Assembly (NCBI RefSeq): GCF_003201355.1
Contig: NZ_QICL01000031.1
Span: 1 to 54,607 of the forward strand
DNA length: 54,607 bases
Direction: 5' to 3'
Origin: Indolivaga alginatilytica
Lineage (GTDB): Bacteria > Bacteroidota > Bacteroidia > Bacteroidales > Dysgonomonadaceae
Position 1 is the first letter of the stretch. Every line of letters starts with the position of its first letter. The position numbers and the translations under genes are program-made. Positions 19,130 through 28,360 of the stretch are shown one piece after another. The notes beneath the pieces were generated by a model. The model was not told the DNA's origin. It saw only the letters and a list, made by a program, of their open reading frames with translations, and searched no databases.

Positions 19130-20011
19130 TTATTCGTAATTACCTATATTTTCAGGATTATTCCCTTTTTTCCTGTTCAGCCGTATTTCTTTGGGCAATA
19201 TGCCGAACTCCTGTTTACAAAAATCACTGAACCTTCCCTGTGAACTGAACCCGTATTGCTGGCTTATTTCATGCATGCTTTTCTCTGTAGTATTGATATC
19301 GTGGTAGATAAGATGTGCCTTGCGTTCTTTCATCCATTGATAAGGCGGACGGTTGAATACCCTGTTGAAGCGTTTGATAAATCCTGAATAGCTGTAATTA
19401 AGCATGGATGCCAGCTCACGGGCATTTTTAGCCTTTAGGTAATAGCTGTTTACCTGACGGGAGAATGCCATATCACCTGTGAGTTGCAGGTAGAAGAAAT
19501 CCAGCAGATCCTCTTTCGTATAAAAGGCTCTTAGTAAAAGAAAGAGTTCTTCGATCTTAAGTTTGAGAAAGCGGGCACACAGCAATTCTTTGTCCAGACA
19601 GAACGCCAGCTGTTCGAGATAGTTTTGCAATACATCGTTTATACCCAGATAACTTAATGTATAGCTGTAATTTGGCGGACAAGCCTCCAGTAGCTTCTCC
19701 AGCGAGAAGCAATCGCACAAGGCTACAGGCTCTGCCAGTCGGATAACCAGTATCCGGCAGGCTTCATGTACCCTTGCCGTAAAGGTATAATTGGCAGGAA
19801 TCATCAGGGCTTTGCCTTCATCGATCAGCCTGTCCTGATACTCACCGAATGAAAATTCCATACTTCCCTCGAGCACAAAGAGCAGTTTATCTTCTTTGGA
19901 TGTTAAGCCGGATTGTTCTCCGGCAGTTAAAAAGAGTACCTCCATCAGGGCGTCTTTAGCCGGTTGGTAGTTGATACAAGCGATGTGTTCATGTGCGTAC
20001 AAAAGTTTCAT
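19130..20011 (-). CDS. AraC-family transcriptional regulator, probably controls the fimbrial operon
   Basis: 293 residues. The N-terminal part (about 1-110) looks like a cupin-type sensor domain (EGSMEFSFGEYQD). The C-terminal AraC double-HTH has ARELASMLNYSYSGFIKRF, NRPPYQWMKERKA, then MHEISQQYGFSSQGRFSDF and KEFG-like spacing (KQEFGILPKEIR). It is divergent from the fimbrial operon and bracketed by perfect 23-bp inverted repeats, so its orientation may be switchable. Direct repeats at 20419-20449 are candidate operators. Target assignment is inferred from position. Confidence 0.88.
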   Translation of the reverse strand: MKLLYAHEHIACINYQPAKDALMEVLFLTAGEQSGLTSKEDKLLFVLEGSMEFSFGEYQDRLIDEGKALMIPANYTFTARVHEACRILVIRLAEPVALCDCFSLEKLLEACPPNYSYTLSYLGINDVLQNYLEQLAFCLDKELLCARFLKLKIEELFLLLRAFYTKEDLLDFFYLQLTGDMAFSRQVNSYYLKAKNARELASMLNYSYSGFIKRFNRVFNRPPYQWMKERKAHLIYHDINTTEKSMHEISQQYGFSSQGRFSDFCKQEFGILPKEIRLNRKKGNNPENIGNYE

Positions 20012-20259
20012 AGTTTGGATATAATTAGTTTAAAATAAATGTGTTAACCGGATGTTTGTGCAGAATTTCCTTCAAAACAGCAGACCAAAAATAAGATAAA
20101 TAGTTTTAAATAAGCATTTTACAAATAAGCAAAGCTTTCCAAAAAGCTCTTTTTCTTACAGGCATGTTTTCCTAAAAGCTGACCATTCGTTAATCCGACT
20201 CTCTACATACGGATTTAACAAACTGACTGTTAAATAAATACGTTCTAATCAATTGAACA

Positions 20260-20282
20260 TCTGACACTTGTCAAGTGACAGA
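20260..20282 (-). repeat. Inverted repeat, right copy (23 bp), upstream of araC
   Basis: TCTGACACTTG-T-CAAGTGACAGA, the exact reverse complement of 19048-19070. It lies 250 bp upstream of the araC start and 180 bp upstream of the first fimbrial gene. On the minus strand just outside it, TTTG-N20-TATTTTG resembles a Bacteroidetes promoter pointing into the segment towards araC. Confidence 0.85.
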
Positions 20283-20418
20283 AGACCAAAATACACAAAA
20301 GAACGGAGAAAAACAAAGACGCAATTGTGCTCATGAGACAACGAAATAAGGACTAAAAAGGAATAAATAAAATAAATGCTAGCTGTAACTGTCTTTGAAT
20401 GTTATTCTGCTTGTCATA

Positions 20419-20449
20419 CAAACAAGTAACCTGTAAGCAAACAAGTGAT
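20419..20449 (+). promoter_or_regulatory. Tandem direct repeats CAAACAAGTRAY, candidate AraC operator
   Basis: CAAACAAGTAAC (20419-20430) and CAAACAAGTGAT (20438-20449) are spaced 19 bp start to start, about two helical turns, as AraC-type half-sites often are. They end 14 bp before the first fimbrial ATG. A weak promoter-like TTTG lies upstream near 20394. The inverted repeats contain the related word CAAGTGA. Confidence 0.45.
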
Positions 20450-20463
20450 CTAAAACGTAAACT

Positions 20464-20808
20464 ATGTATAAAATAGAACTTCATGACCCCGCACTTGTAC
20501 ACAAGGGCGAACGCCTGTACATCGGTATGGATATCTCAATACTATGCAGATACATTGCTGACAACCAATCTATCGTTCTGACCCCCGTACTGGCAGACAA
20601 CGAGCATAGCCGGGAACTGCCTTTGGTCATTATCAACGGCAGACAACGTCACCGCTGTTTCAGTCATATGTTTGGTTATTTCAGGGATTACCGGATTTAT
20701 AAGGCGATACGGGCAATTAACCATTCGCCGCTGTGGTGTTCGTACCGCCTGGACATACCTTATCAGGACTGGATGTGTAAAGCTAAACTATCCCTTGTTG
20801 CCAATTAA
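20464..20808 (+). CDS. Small protein resembling a DUF3868 N-terminal domain
   Basis: 114 residues, no signal peptide. The run of beta-strand-like segments (ERLYIGMDISI, SIVLTPVLADN, ELPLVIINGRQRH) resembles the N-terminal domain of DUF3868 proteins such as the one at 21580. It is the first gene of the fimbrial operon, 30 bp before the DUF3575 gene. Without a signal peptide it would stay cytoplasmic unless the true start is elsewhere; it could also be a remnant. Moderate confidence that it is coding. Confidence 0.6.
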   Translation: MYKIELHDPALVHKGERLYIGMDISILCRYIADNQSIVLTPVLADNEHSRELPLVIINGRQRHRCFSHMFGYFRDYRIYKAIRAINHSPLWCSYRLDIPYQDWMCKAKLSLVAN

Positions 20809-20838
20809 GCCAATTAAACTAACAATTACCTATATACA

Positions 20839-21393
20839 ATGTACAAACAAATACTGCTGACTCTTTTGATTGCTTTTAGCCTCCATGCTTCGTCGCAGAA
20901 AGTAGCCTATAAGACCAACCTGCTGTATCTGGCAACCACCACACCCAATCTGGCTATGGAATTTTCCCTGAGCAGGAAGCTGACGGCGGATATTGCCGGC
21001 GGTTACAACCCGTGGGACTTTTCGGGAAACACGTCTCTTCGTCACTGGCTGGTACAGCCCGAACTGCGTTACTGGCCGTGCCAGTCCTTCGAAGGGCATT
21101 TCTTCGGCTTGCACGGTATTTACGGTAAATTCAACGTGGGCGAACTCTCCTTTATCCATTCGATGAATGATTATATCTATAAAGGCAGTATGTACGGAGG
21201 AGGTATCTCCTACGGCTACCATTTCCCCTTAAAAGGCAAGTGGAGTCTGGAACTGACCGCCGGTGTAGGCTATGTACATCTCGACTATGATAAATACACC
21301 TGCCGGGGATGCCTCGAATTACAGGGTAGTTACAAACGAAATTACATCGGACCCACCAAAGCGGGGGTGTCGATTATTTATATGATTAATTAA
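20839..21393 (+). CDS. DUF3575 outer-membrane beta-barrel protein
   Basis: 184 residues with signal peptide MYKQILLTLLIAFSLHASSQ. The text after it (KVAYKTNLLYLATTTPNLAMEFSLSRKLT) is the typical start of DUF3575 proteins, small predicted outer-membrane barrels often found with DUF3868 and fimbrillin genes. Alternating hydrophobic/aromatic strands run to the C-terminus (YIGPTKAGVSIIYMIN). Confidence 0.85.
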   Translation: MYKQILLTLLIAFSLHASSQKVAYKTNLLYLATTTPNLAMEFSLSRKLTADIAGGYNPWDFSGNTSLRHWLVQPELRYWPCQSFEGHFFGLHGIYGKFNVGELSFIHSMNDYIYKGSMYGGGISYGYHFPLKGKWSLELTAGVGYVHLDYDKYTCRGCLELQGSYKRNYIGPTKAGVSIIYMIN

Positions 21394-21579
21394 ATAGTTA
21401 CGAGTTACAAGTTACGAGTTACAAGAGGAAACAAGTAAACGGATTGACGAGTAAACAAGTAGACGAGTGAAAACAGTTACATGTTACGAGTTACAAGTTA
21501 CGAGAAAAATAACTGATAACTGTTGACTGTTGACTGATAACTGATAACTGAAAAGACTGCTAACTGAAAAAAAGAAAAG
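21394..21579 (+). repeat. Low-complexity intergenic repeats (GTTACGAGTTACAA and AACTGATAACTG)
   Basis: The gap between the DUF3575 and DUF3868 genes consists largely of short repeats: GTTACGAGTTACAA in several copies, AAACAAGTA..GACGAGT units, then repeated GATAACTG and GTTGACT. Similar CAGTTAACAGTGATCAGTTAG text recurs after 24165. There is no coding potential; function unknown. Confidence 0.6.
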
Positions 21580-23097
21580 ATGAAATCTAAACTATATATA
21601 CTGCTAACACTAACCATTCTTCATTGTGTGTCTTTACAGGCACAGCAAAAGGCACAGATCAGCCTTGACAGCCATACTGTCAGCCGTCAGGGCGACAAGC
21701 TGAACATGGCCTTTACTATACAGGCTAAAAACATACAGCTGCACAGCGACCAGTCGCTGCGTCTGGAACTCTCACTCGAAGATGCCGACAAGTACCTTGT
21801 GCTGCCCTGTGTGATCTACACAGGCAATAAACGCTACAAATACGATCGCCGGGGTGAACTGCTCTCCGGTCAGCCTCAGTTTGAAAAAGGAACGGTTTAT
21901 AAAACCATCCGGGGAATAGATAAGAGCACCGCCTATGTAGTGGATTATACCTTAAGTATTCTTTACGAGGCTTGGATGGATCATGCCTCTATCCATGCCG
22001 TGCAGCTATTTCACGATTGCTGTAATGAATCACCGTTAAGCACACAGGTACTTATTGCCGATATTAATATGACACCGGCAGTACCTCTTCAAACAGCTGT
22101 TACGCCACCTGCACCCAGAGCTATCGTTGTTTGGAATCCCGACCCTGCTATTTATCGAAAGATGGCAAGTATGCTCACAGCCCCAAGCGAAGCTGTTAAA
22201 GAACGCAGTTCAGCTATCGAAGTGCAGATCGATTATCCGCAAGGAATATACAAGGTATTACCGTCATTCGGTAAAAACACACAGCAACTGGCAAAGGTGC
22301 ATACTTTTATGGGATCGGTAATGGATAACGAACTGATTACACTTAATCATATGCTGATTACCGGTTATGCCTCTCCCGAAGGAACCTACCAATCGAATGA
22401 GATACTGGCTAGAAACCGTTCCATCGGCTTTAAGCAATATATGATCGGTCGTTACAAGCTAAACGATTTCCCGATCGATACCGAGTCGGTAGCCGAAGAC
22501 TGGGAAGGATTGATTTGTTTGCTGAACGAGAAAAACCCGGATTATACAGCCGATGTTTTAGCGGTGATCTATAGCTACAGCATCTTCGATGGACGAGAAA
22601 AGACGCTGATGGAGCTTCAGGGAGGTGTTCCTTACAGGGATATGCTTAAGAACTTGTTTCCTCTCTTGCGTCGTATCGAACTCGAAGCCTCTTACAGTGT
22701 TTCGCCTATCTCGGACGAGAAAGCACGTGAACTGGTTTATACCCGTCCCAACTTATTAAGTCTGGAAGAGATATATCGTGTAGCTAACGATTACACACCC
22801 GGTACACCCGATTACAAAAAAGTATACGAGATAGCGGCTAAGACCTATCCCAACGATGCGATTGCTAACAACAATGCGGCTGCTGCCTGTCTGATAAGCG
22901 GTGATGCTAAAGGGGCTTTGCCTTACCTGAACAAGTTGGGCAATAACCGTATAGGGCATATCAACAAGGGAGTGTATTATTATATGTTAGGTGATATGCA
23001 GCAGGCGGAACAGTATCTGCGTATGGCTCTCGAATCGGAAGATACACGCAAGCAAGCTGAAACTAACTTGCTGTTACTTAATATCAGGAGTAACTAA
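21580..23097 (+). CDS. DUF3868 domain protein of the fimbrial operon
   Basis: 505 residues with signal peptide MKSKLYILLTLTILHCVSLQ. The N-terminal DUF3868 domain (about 25-170) matches proteins encoded beside DUF3575. The middle has an OmpA-like region (HMLITGYASPEGTYQSNEILARNRS, about 262-286), suggesting peptidoglycan binding. The C-terminal part (about 400-505) looks like TPR helices (NDAIANNNAAAACLISGDAKGA). Probably a periplasmic assembly or anchoring factor for the fimbriae. It ends exactly where the next gene starts. Confidence 0.82.
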   Translation: MKSKLYILLTLTILHCVSLQAQQKAQISLDSHTVSRQGDKLNMAFTIQAKNIQLHSDQSLRLELSLEDADKYLVLPCVIYTGNKRYKYDRRGELLSGQPQFEKGTVYKTIRGIDKSTAYVVDYTLSILYEAWMDHASIHAVQLFHDCCNESPLSTQVLIADINMTPAVPLQTAVTPPAPRAIVVWNPDPAIYRKMASMLTAPSEAVKERSSAIEVQIDYPQGIYKVLPSFGKNTQQLAKVHTFMGSVMDNELITLNHMLITGYASPEGTYQSNEILARNRSIGFKQYMIGRYKLNDFPIDTESVAEDWEGLICLLNEKNPDYTADVLAVIYSYSIFDGREKTLMELQGGVPYRDMLKNLFPLLRRIELEASYSVSPISDEKARELVYTRPNLLSLEEIYRVANDYTPGTPDYKKVYEIAAKTYPNDAIANNNAAAACLISGDAKGALPYLNKLGNNRIGHINKGVYYYMLGDMQQAEQYLRMALESEDTRKQAETNLLLLNIRSN

Positions 23098-24165
23098 ATG
23101 ATAGGAACATACATATATAACAGACACACTAGCCATCTTAAGTCCCCCTTCGGGGGATTCAGGGGGCTGTTGTTTCTGCTTCTTATCTTTTTCTCCTCCT
23201 GCGATATCGACCGTCAGACAGAGGTCTGCGAATATAACGCACGCATTATATACCGTTACAACCGGGAGAATACCACTTTTGAGAATGTATTGCCGATGTA
23301 TATACAGTCGTTAGATGAATATATTTTTGATGAACACGATGTGCTGTATGCCATTAACAGACTACCCGGTATCTCGTGTTTCGGAAAATACGTATCCGAA
23401 ATTAATTTGCCTCCCGGTAAATACACTGTTATCACATGGGGTAATAAGGCAGAGCCAAGTAAGGTAAACAAAGAACAGGTAGGTGTCACCACCAAACAGG
23501 AGATGATGCTTTATCTCGATAATCCTTATGTGGGAACGAAAAGCACGGATGCGATGCAAAGCGACTCCGAACGGCTTTATTACGGCTACCGTACGTTTAC
23601 AATCGAAAAATACGGGGTCAGTAAGATAAATGTCGATATGACTCACGCACACTGTGTATTAGACATTACCGTCAGGTGGGCAAAGATGGCAGAAGCTCCT
23701 ACCGCTACCGCAGGGTATTACATGCAGCTCAAAGAGATAGCCTGTGACTACAGTTTCATGCCCGGGTTTGTTTTTCAGGGCGGAGATGCCAACTTGCACA
23801 GCCCGGCATACGATACCTATCCTGCCGGCAGCAGCGAAAGTATTTGCTACATGTCCCGGATATATTCCGCCGATAATTTGATCAGCCACTACACCCTCGG
23901 GGATATGAATACCGAGACCCGTTCGTTGCAAAGCAGGTTCATTACCTACCGTTACAGCGACAGCTCACACCAGTTGCTAAGCATATACCTGGGCGGTACA
24001 CGCATTATGAAAGAAATAGACTTGGCGGTGTTTTTCAATGCAATGAGTATTGTATTGGATACCAACCGACGACAGGAGTTCGATCTGCTCCTGATCATCG
24101 ACGGCGATAACGTAACCGTCTCACTGGTAAAAATCGATGACTGGGACGAAGGAGGATATTTATGA
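23098..24165 (+). CDS. FimB/Mfa2-like fimbrial anchor lipoprotein
   Basis: 355 residues. The N-terminal signal ends in the lipobox FFSSC. FimB/Mfa2 hallmarks are YIQSLDEYIFDE, LPPGKYTVITWGNKA and INVDMTHAHCVLDITVRW. In Porphyromonas, Mfa2/FimB anchors the fimbria and limits its length. The reading frame just before the signal helix (KSPFGGFRG) is encoded by a C/G-rich hairpin repeat (CCCCCTTCGGGGGATTCAGG), so an intergenic repeat seems to have been taken into the coding region. It starts on the base after the upstream stop. Confidence 0.82.
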   Translation: MIGTYIYNRHTSHLKSPFGGFRGLLFLLLIFFSSCDIDRQTEVCEYNARIIYRYNRENTTFENVLPMYIQSLDEYIFDEHDVLYAINRLPGISCFGKYVSEINLPPGKYTVITWGNKAEPSKVNKEQVGVTTKQEMMLYLDNPYVGTKSTDAMQSDSERLYYGYRTFTIEKYGVSKINVDMTHAHCVLDITVRWAKMAEAPTATAGYYMQLKEIACDYSFMPGFVFQGGDANLHSPAYDTYPAGSSESICYMSRIYSADNLISHYTLGDMNTETRSLQSRFITYRYSDSSHQLLSIYLGGTRIMKEIDLAVFFNAMSIVLDTNRRQEFDLLLIIDGDNVTVSLVKIDDWDEGGYL

Positions 24166-24284
24166 AACAGTTAACAGTGATCAGTTAGTAATGAACAGTA
24201 AACAATAAAAGAGTAAAGAATAATCATTATAAATATTAAACAGCAATTTTTTAATAAACTTTTTTTTAAACTAAATTTTTAACA

Positions 24285-26300
24285 ATGAAAAAGTATTTCA
24301 ATTTTATGTTATTTACCGTTGCCGCCCTTTTGTTTACGGGTTGTAGCAACGAAGAGGATGTTACCGTAGGCGGTAATACCGACCAGCCGGGTAAAATTAC
24401 CTTTACCTTGCCTGCGGCAAACGGATCGGTAACTTATGCCGCACCTATTGCCAACACCAATGAAACTGTACTGAAAGACCTCTACATCTGTATGTTTAAC
24501 GGTGGTGTGTTGGAGTATATTTACCGTACCGACCGTACAGGAGACATTACGGGATTTACAACCGGATCGGCGACATCCCGTACTGCCACTATCGATGTAA
24601 CCGGAAAAACAGGAGCCAGAACTTTCTACTTCGTGGGTAACGGTATCGGTAAGGCTCAGGAAATGGAAGCCGCAGGTGCATTGGTGGTAGGAACCACTAC
24701 CGAAGCTGCTTTTAAGAATCTTATTTCCGACAAACAAACAGCTCTTATCAAGCCTTCTGCTACGGATGGTCTTTTGATGTCGGCTTCTACCACTGTGGCA
24801 GAAGTGAAAACTGCAACTGTTGCTGAGAAAACAGTGAATCTAAAACGCCGTGTGGCTCGTTTCGATGTGGATAACACAGCGGCAACTACCAATTTCACGA
24901 TCACCAATATCGTGGTATCGAATGCCAACCTGAGAGGCTACCTTATTTCGGGTGGTGCAGGCAAAACGATCGAGACAGGCGGTTTACCCGTAATCCCTTT
25001 CACCGGGTTAACAAATGCAAACCTGGGTGCTACCGAAAGCGTATTCTACCTGTATCCAACTACCCTAGAAAGCAATAAAACAGTGATTTCGATCGAAGGA
25101 AAACTCAGTGGAGTAACAAAAATATACACAGTACCCGTTCCTGCTTCCACTCCTATTCTGGCTAACAGCCGTTATACGCTGAAAGCCCAAAAAGTAGATG
25201 TAACGAATATTGAGTGGACTTTGGTTATCAATCCATGGGATGAAGGTACAACGGTAGAAGTAGGCCCCGGAACTGATGCTATGACCGTATCGGCATTGGC
25301 TGCTACCGGTACAGGTGCCGGTGTTATCGATGCTGCTACTAGCACATATGACATCTCGGAAGCAACTACTGCCAGTACATTTACCTTCGAAGTAAATTCA
25401 ATGAGCGGTACAACAGCTGCCATTACTTACCAGTATAGTGACGGTACTTCGTTACCGGGTCTTGCCATTGATGCTCCTGCTGCTACACTTACTTATGCAG
25501 GTGCTTCGTATGTACAAAAATACAGTGTAACAGTTCCTGTACAAACAGTTAAAGTTCCTGTAAAAGCGATTATTACCCTTACAAACGCAGCCAACAAAGA
25601 TTTTACGAAAGTAATAACTATTACCAGCGTACCTAAATACAACGGTACAGCTTACAAGCCTGTTTTGTTTGGCGGTAAATATTGGGCTCCTGTTAATGTA
25701 GATGCAACAGAAATTGATGCAACTGTATTAAATCAAGCTTCTATGGGTAAGGTATATCAGTGGGGACGCAGCAACATCGGTTGGGTAACAAAAGCTACTG
25801 CTGCCGCTTTTGGCGATGAGCAGGCAGGTCCTGTTTCTTTTGTTGATGCAACTACGGGCGGACAATATGCTGCTAAGTTTATCACTAATGCTGGTACTTT
25901 ACTCGATTGGTTGAAATCGGATGATGCAGATTTTGCTACTCGCAATGGATTATGGACTGCTGCTATTAACAATAGCCCATGCCCTGCCGGATGGAGAGTG
26001 CCAACTTCTGCTGAATTGTTATTAATCAAAGCAGCCTATACTAATGATTCTCAGTTCGATAAAATTACTCACTGTTTGGCTATTCCGGGTGATGTAGCAG
26101 GCGAAACCCTTTACTTACCAGCAGCAGGTCGTCGTAACAATGGAACTGGGATTTCCAACAATCAGGGAACGTATGGCCATTACTGGTCGTCTACAGTTAA
26201 CGGTAACTTCGCAAACAGGCTAGATTTCACCGCCATAAGCAGTGATGTAAATGCATACTATCGTGCCTATGGCTTGTCTATCCGCTGTATCCAAAAATAA
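24285..26300 (+). CDS. Mfa1/FimA-type major fimbrillin fused to a C-terminal FISUMP domain
   Basis: 671 residues. Lipoprotein signal MKKYFNFMLFTVAALLFTGC, as expected for pilins exported by the lipoprotein route. The N-terminal fimbrillin domain (about 30-330) has VLKDLYICMFNGG and VNLKRRVARFDV, typical of the FimA/Mfa1 fold. A beta-rich linker follows. The C-terminal ~200 residues form a FISUMP domain: FGGKYWAPVN, KVYQWGRSN, CPAGWRVPTSAELL, LPAAGRRNNGT, YWSSTVNG and LSIRCIQK. Ordinary fimbrillins are about half this size, so this is probably a tip or decorated-shaft subunit. A terminator follows directly. Confidence 0.85.
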   Translation: MKKYFNFMLFTVAALLFTGCSNEEDVTVGGNTDQPGKITFTLPAANGSVTYAAPIANTNETVLKDLYICMFNGGVLEYIYRTDRTGDITGFTTGSATSRTATIDVTGKTGARTFYFVGNGIGKAQEMEAAGALVVGTTTEAAFKNLISDKQTALIKPSATDGLLMSASTTVAEVKTATVAEKTVNLKRRVARFDVDNTAATTNFTITNIVVSNANLRGYLISGGAGKTIETGGLPVIPFTGLTNANLGATESVFYLYPTTLESNKTVISIEGKLSGVTKIYTVPVPASTPILANSRYTLKAQKVDVTNIEWTLVINPWDEGTTVEVGPGTDAMTVSALAATGTGAGVIDAATSTYDISEATTASTFTFEVNSMSGTTAAITYQYSDGTSLPGLAIDAPAATLTYAGASYVQKYSVTVPVQTVKVPVKAIITLTNAANKDFTKVITITSVPKYNGTAYKPVLFGGKYWAPVNVDATEIDATVLNQASMGKVYQWGRSNIGWVTKATAAAFGDEQAGPVSFVDATTGGQYAAKFITNAGTLLDWLKSDDADFATRNGLWTAAINNSPCPAGWRVPTSAELLLIKAAYTNDSQFDKITHCLAIPGDVAGETLYLPAAGRRNNGTGISNNQGTYGHYWSSTVNGNFANRLDFTAISSDVNAYYRAYGLSIRCIQK

Positions 26301-26322
26301 TAAGTAAATAGTACTATACTCC

Positions 26323-26358
26323 AAAGCAGGTGGGTGATTACCACTCACCTGCTTTTTT
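26323..26358 (+). terminator. Rho-independent terminator after the Mfa1-FISUMP gene
   Basis: Stem AGCAGGTG / CACCTGCT with additional pairing, followed by seven T. It separates the high-level pilin transcript from the downstream fimbrillin gene, where partial read-through could set subunit ratios. The 26359-26538 gap has no gene. Confidence 0.85.
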
Positions 26359-26538
26359 TAATATAATAAAAAATAAAAGGGCAACTGTTCGCCCTGCAGC
26401 AAGGCAAAAATACAGGAGCTGCCATGTCAGCAATCATGTTACCCAAAAAGGAAACCACTAAAAAGGAAATAAAACGTACCACAAGGTACTCACCATAAAA
26501 CAGTTCACTTATTCCAGCTAAACGCAATATACAATACA

Positions 26539-27522
26539 ATGTTTAAATTAATACTATACGGTTTGCTTTGTACTGTTTTGTATTCCTGTAACAAGGCAGA
26601 CGAAGCAAACATAAACCTACCCACAGCCACTTACCAAACCGCTTATCTGCAAGTAGGTATCGATGAAGCATTCACCTATGCGACCATTGAAGGAAGCACT
26701 GCCGAAAACGAAATCAGATCCGTAGCCTTTTTTGTAGTCACGGCAAAAGGCGAGTTCAGCAAATACCTGAGTACGGAACCCTTAAACTCCGAACGTGGAT
26801 TATCGACCGCCCTCTCGGGATCGCCCGGTAATTACAAGGTTTCGGTAACCATAAAATCAAGTGATTTTTCGGGTACTACCGATATTTATGTAATCGCTAA
26901 TTACGCCCAAAACGGATTAGCCGACAAGTTGTTGGAAATCAATAGCCTGAACGATCTGCAAAAACTGCAAAGCATTGCCCTGACCGAAAATGGCACAAAC
27001 CTCCAATGCCCCTTGCTGATGTATGCCAAACAGAGTTTAGCACTGACAGCAGAAGGCACAACAAAGACCACCATCAACCTCAAACGCATGGCTGCACGTG
27101 TGGATGTGACCGATCATATTAACGATGTTACTAAATTCAAACTGATTTCGGTACAAGTATTCAATCCCAAAACCCGGACTTACCTTCTGCCTTCGGAGGA
27201 TAACCCCTTAGCCGATATTACCTCTGTACCACGGTTAAACAAACTATCATATATAAAAACCGATAAGACAATAAACCTTTATATCTACGAAACAGTAGAA
27301 GCGGAAAGTAATTTGCTGCCGGTTCTGACGATTCAGGTCGTTTACGAGTTCAACGGAATTGGGCAGATACAGAACTTTCCATTTAAGGGCATAGACGGTA
27401 AGGCGATTCGTATAGAACGTAACAAGGTGTATACGATCCATTTTTCGTTGGACGACAACAAGAATCTTAGTTTCTCACCCCTCGTAGTTGATGACTTTGA
27501 CAAGGGCGAAATAGAAATATGA
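26539..27522 (+). CDS. Minor fimbrillin (FimA/Mfa family lipoprotein)
   Basis: 327 residues with lipobox VLYSC near residue 17. TTINLKRMAARVDV (about 178-191) is the hallmark segment of FimA/Mfa1-fold proteins. AFFVVTAKGEF and NYKVSVTIKSS also fit the N-terminal fimbrillin domain, and NKVYTIHFSLDD fits the C-terminal beta domain. Probably an accessory or shaft subunit. Confidence 0.78.
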   Translation: MFKLILYGLLCTVLYSCNKADEANINLPTATYQTAYLQVGIDEAFTYATIEGSTAENEIRSVAFFVVTAKGEFSKYLSTEPLNSERGLSTALSGSPGNYKVSVTIKSSDFSGTTDIYVIANYAQNGLADKLLEINSLNDLQKLQSIALTENGTNLQCPLLMYAKQSLALTAEGTTKTTINLKRMAARVDVTDHINDVTKFKLISVQVFNPKTRTYLLPSEDNPLADITSVPRLNKLSYIKTDKTINLYIYETVEAESNLLPVLTIQVVYEFNGIGQIQNFPFKGIDGKAIRIERNKVYTIHFSLDDNKNLSFSPLVVDDFDKGEIEI

Positions 27523-27559
27523 TGCAAGGTAAAAAACAATATAACCCAAAAGCCAGGCA

Positions 27560-27967
27560 ATGAATAAAAAGCTAGCATACCTCATGCAACTGCTTACCGA
27601 TAAAGGTTACGCCACAGAGTATGACAGAGCAAACAAGCAATTGCTATGTTATGGCGAAGATACTTACGGCATGTTATTTCATGTTTTTAAAATAGAGTCA
27701 GAGGCACTCGAAATCACGTCGATACACAGCACCTATTTAGTAGACGATTTCTTGACAGAAGCCCGGGAGATAATAAGAGAGACCAATCGGGACATCCCTC
27801 TGGGACAGTTTCACCTGAATGAAACAGGTCATATCACCTTTTATGCCCGCTACAAATGGGACAAGGAAAACAACCTGTCTGTGGAGGAAGTATGCGAAGA
27901 CGTATTTCGTGCAGGATCTTTATGCCGTCAGGCACTCTTTGAGAATATGCTTTGCCAAAAGGAATGA
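27560..27967 (+). CDS. Hypothetical cytoplasmic protein in the fimbrial operon
   Basis: 135 residues, no signal peptide, acidic. The pattern (helix MNKKLAYLMQLLTDKG, strands YGMLFHVFKIE and HITFYARYKW, C-terminal helix) recalls small YbjN/secretion-chaperone-like folds, but I cannot claim the family. It lies 37 bp after the minor fimbrillin in the same direction. Confidence 0.6.
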   Translation: MNKKLAYLMQLLTDKGYATEYDRANKQLLCYGEDTYGMLFHVFKIESEALEITSIHSTYLVDDFLTEAREIIRETNRDIPLGQFHLNETGHITFYARYKWDKENNLSVEEVCEDVFRAGSLCRQALFENMLCQKE

Positions 27968-28360
27968 TTAAACATATAAAGAAGTACCGGATCGTCAGAT
28001 TCGGCGCATTTGTAGTTTTGTAAAATTTTTGTAAAGAAAGTCCCGGTGGGCAGTGATGCCCGCCGCTCTTCGCCCCGCCTCTCCAAACGGGGAGGACAAC
28101 GGGGTCATTTGAATGAATGAATGAAAAGTAAAATAGTAAGAAAAAGTAGTTGATGTCACATTTTTCAATTTAAAGGAAATAAAATTTCGGGTAAAGGAGC
28201 TACATAGTTTGTGTCGTTATATATTATAAGATTTGTAATAAAGCAGGCGGCATCAAGGTAGTGATTATATGGATGCCCCGATAGTCTCCCCAACCCTTCT
28301 TATTGTCGTGAAGGGGGAAGGGGGAAACTAAAAAGGTAAAGACAACAAAAGATAAAACAA
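27968..28360. other. 393-bp gap with GC-rich hairpin repeats, no gene seen
   Basis: It contains CGCCTCTCCAAACGGGGAGG (28075-28094) and CTCCCCAACCCTT..AAGGGGGAAGGGGG near 28287-28325, both able to fold. Related C/G-rich text (TCTCTTTTGGGGAGGC) continues into the 5' end of the next gene. These look like dispersed palindromic repeats. Confidence 0.5.
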
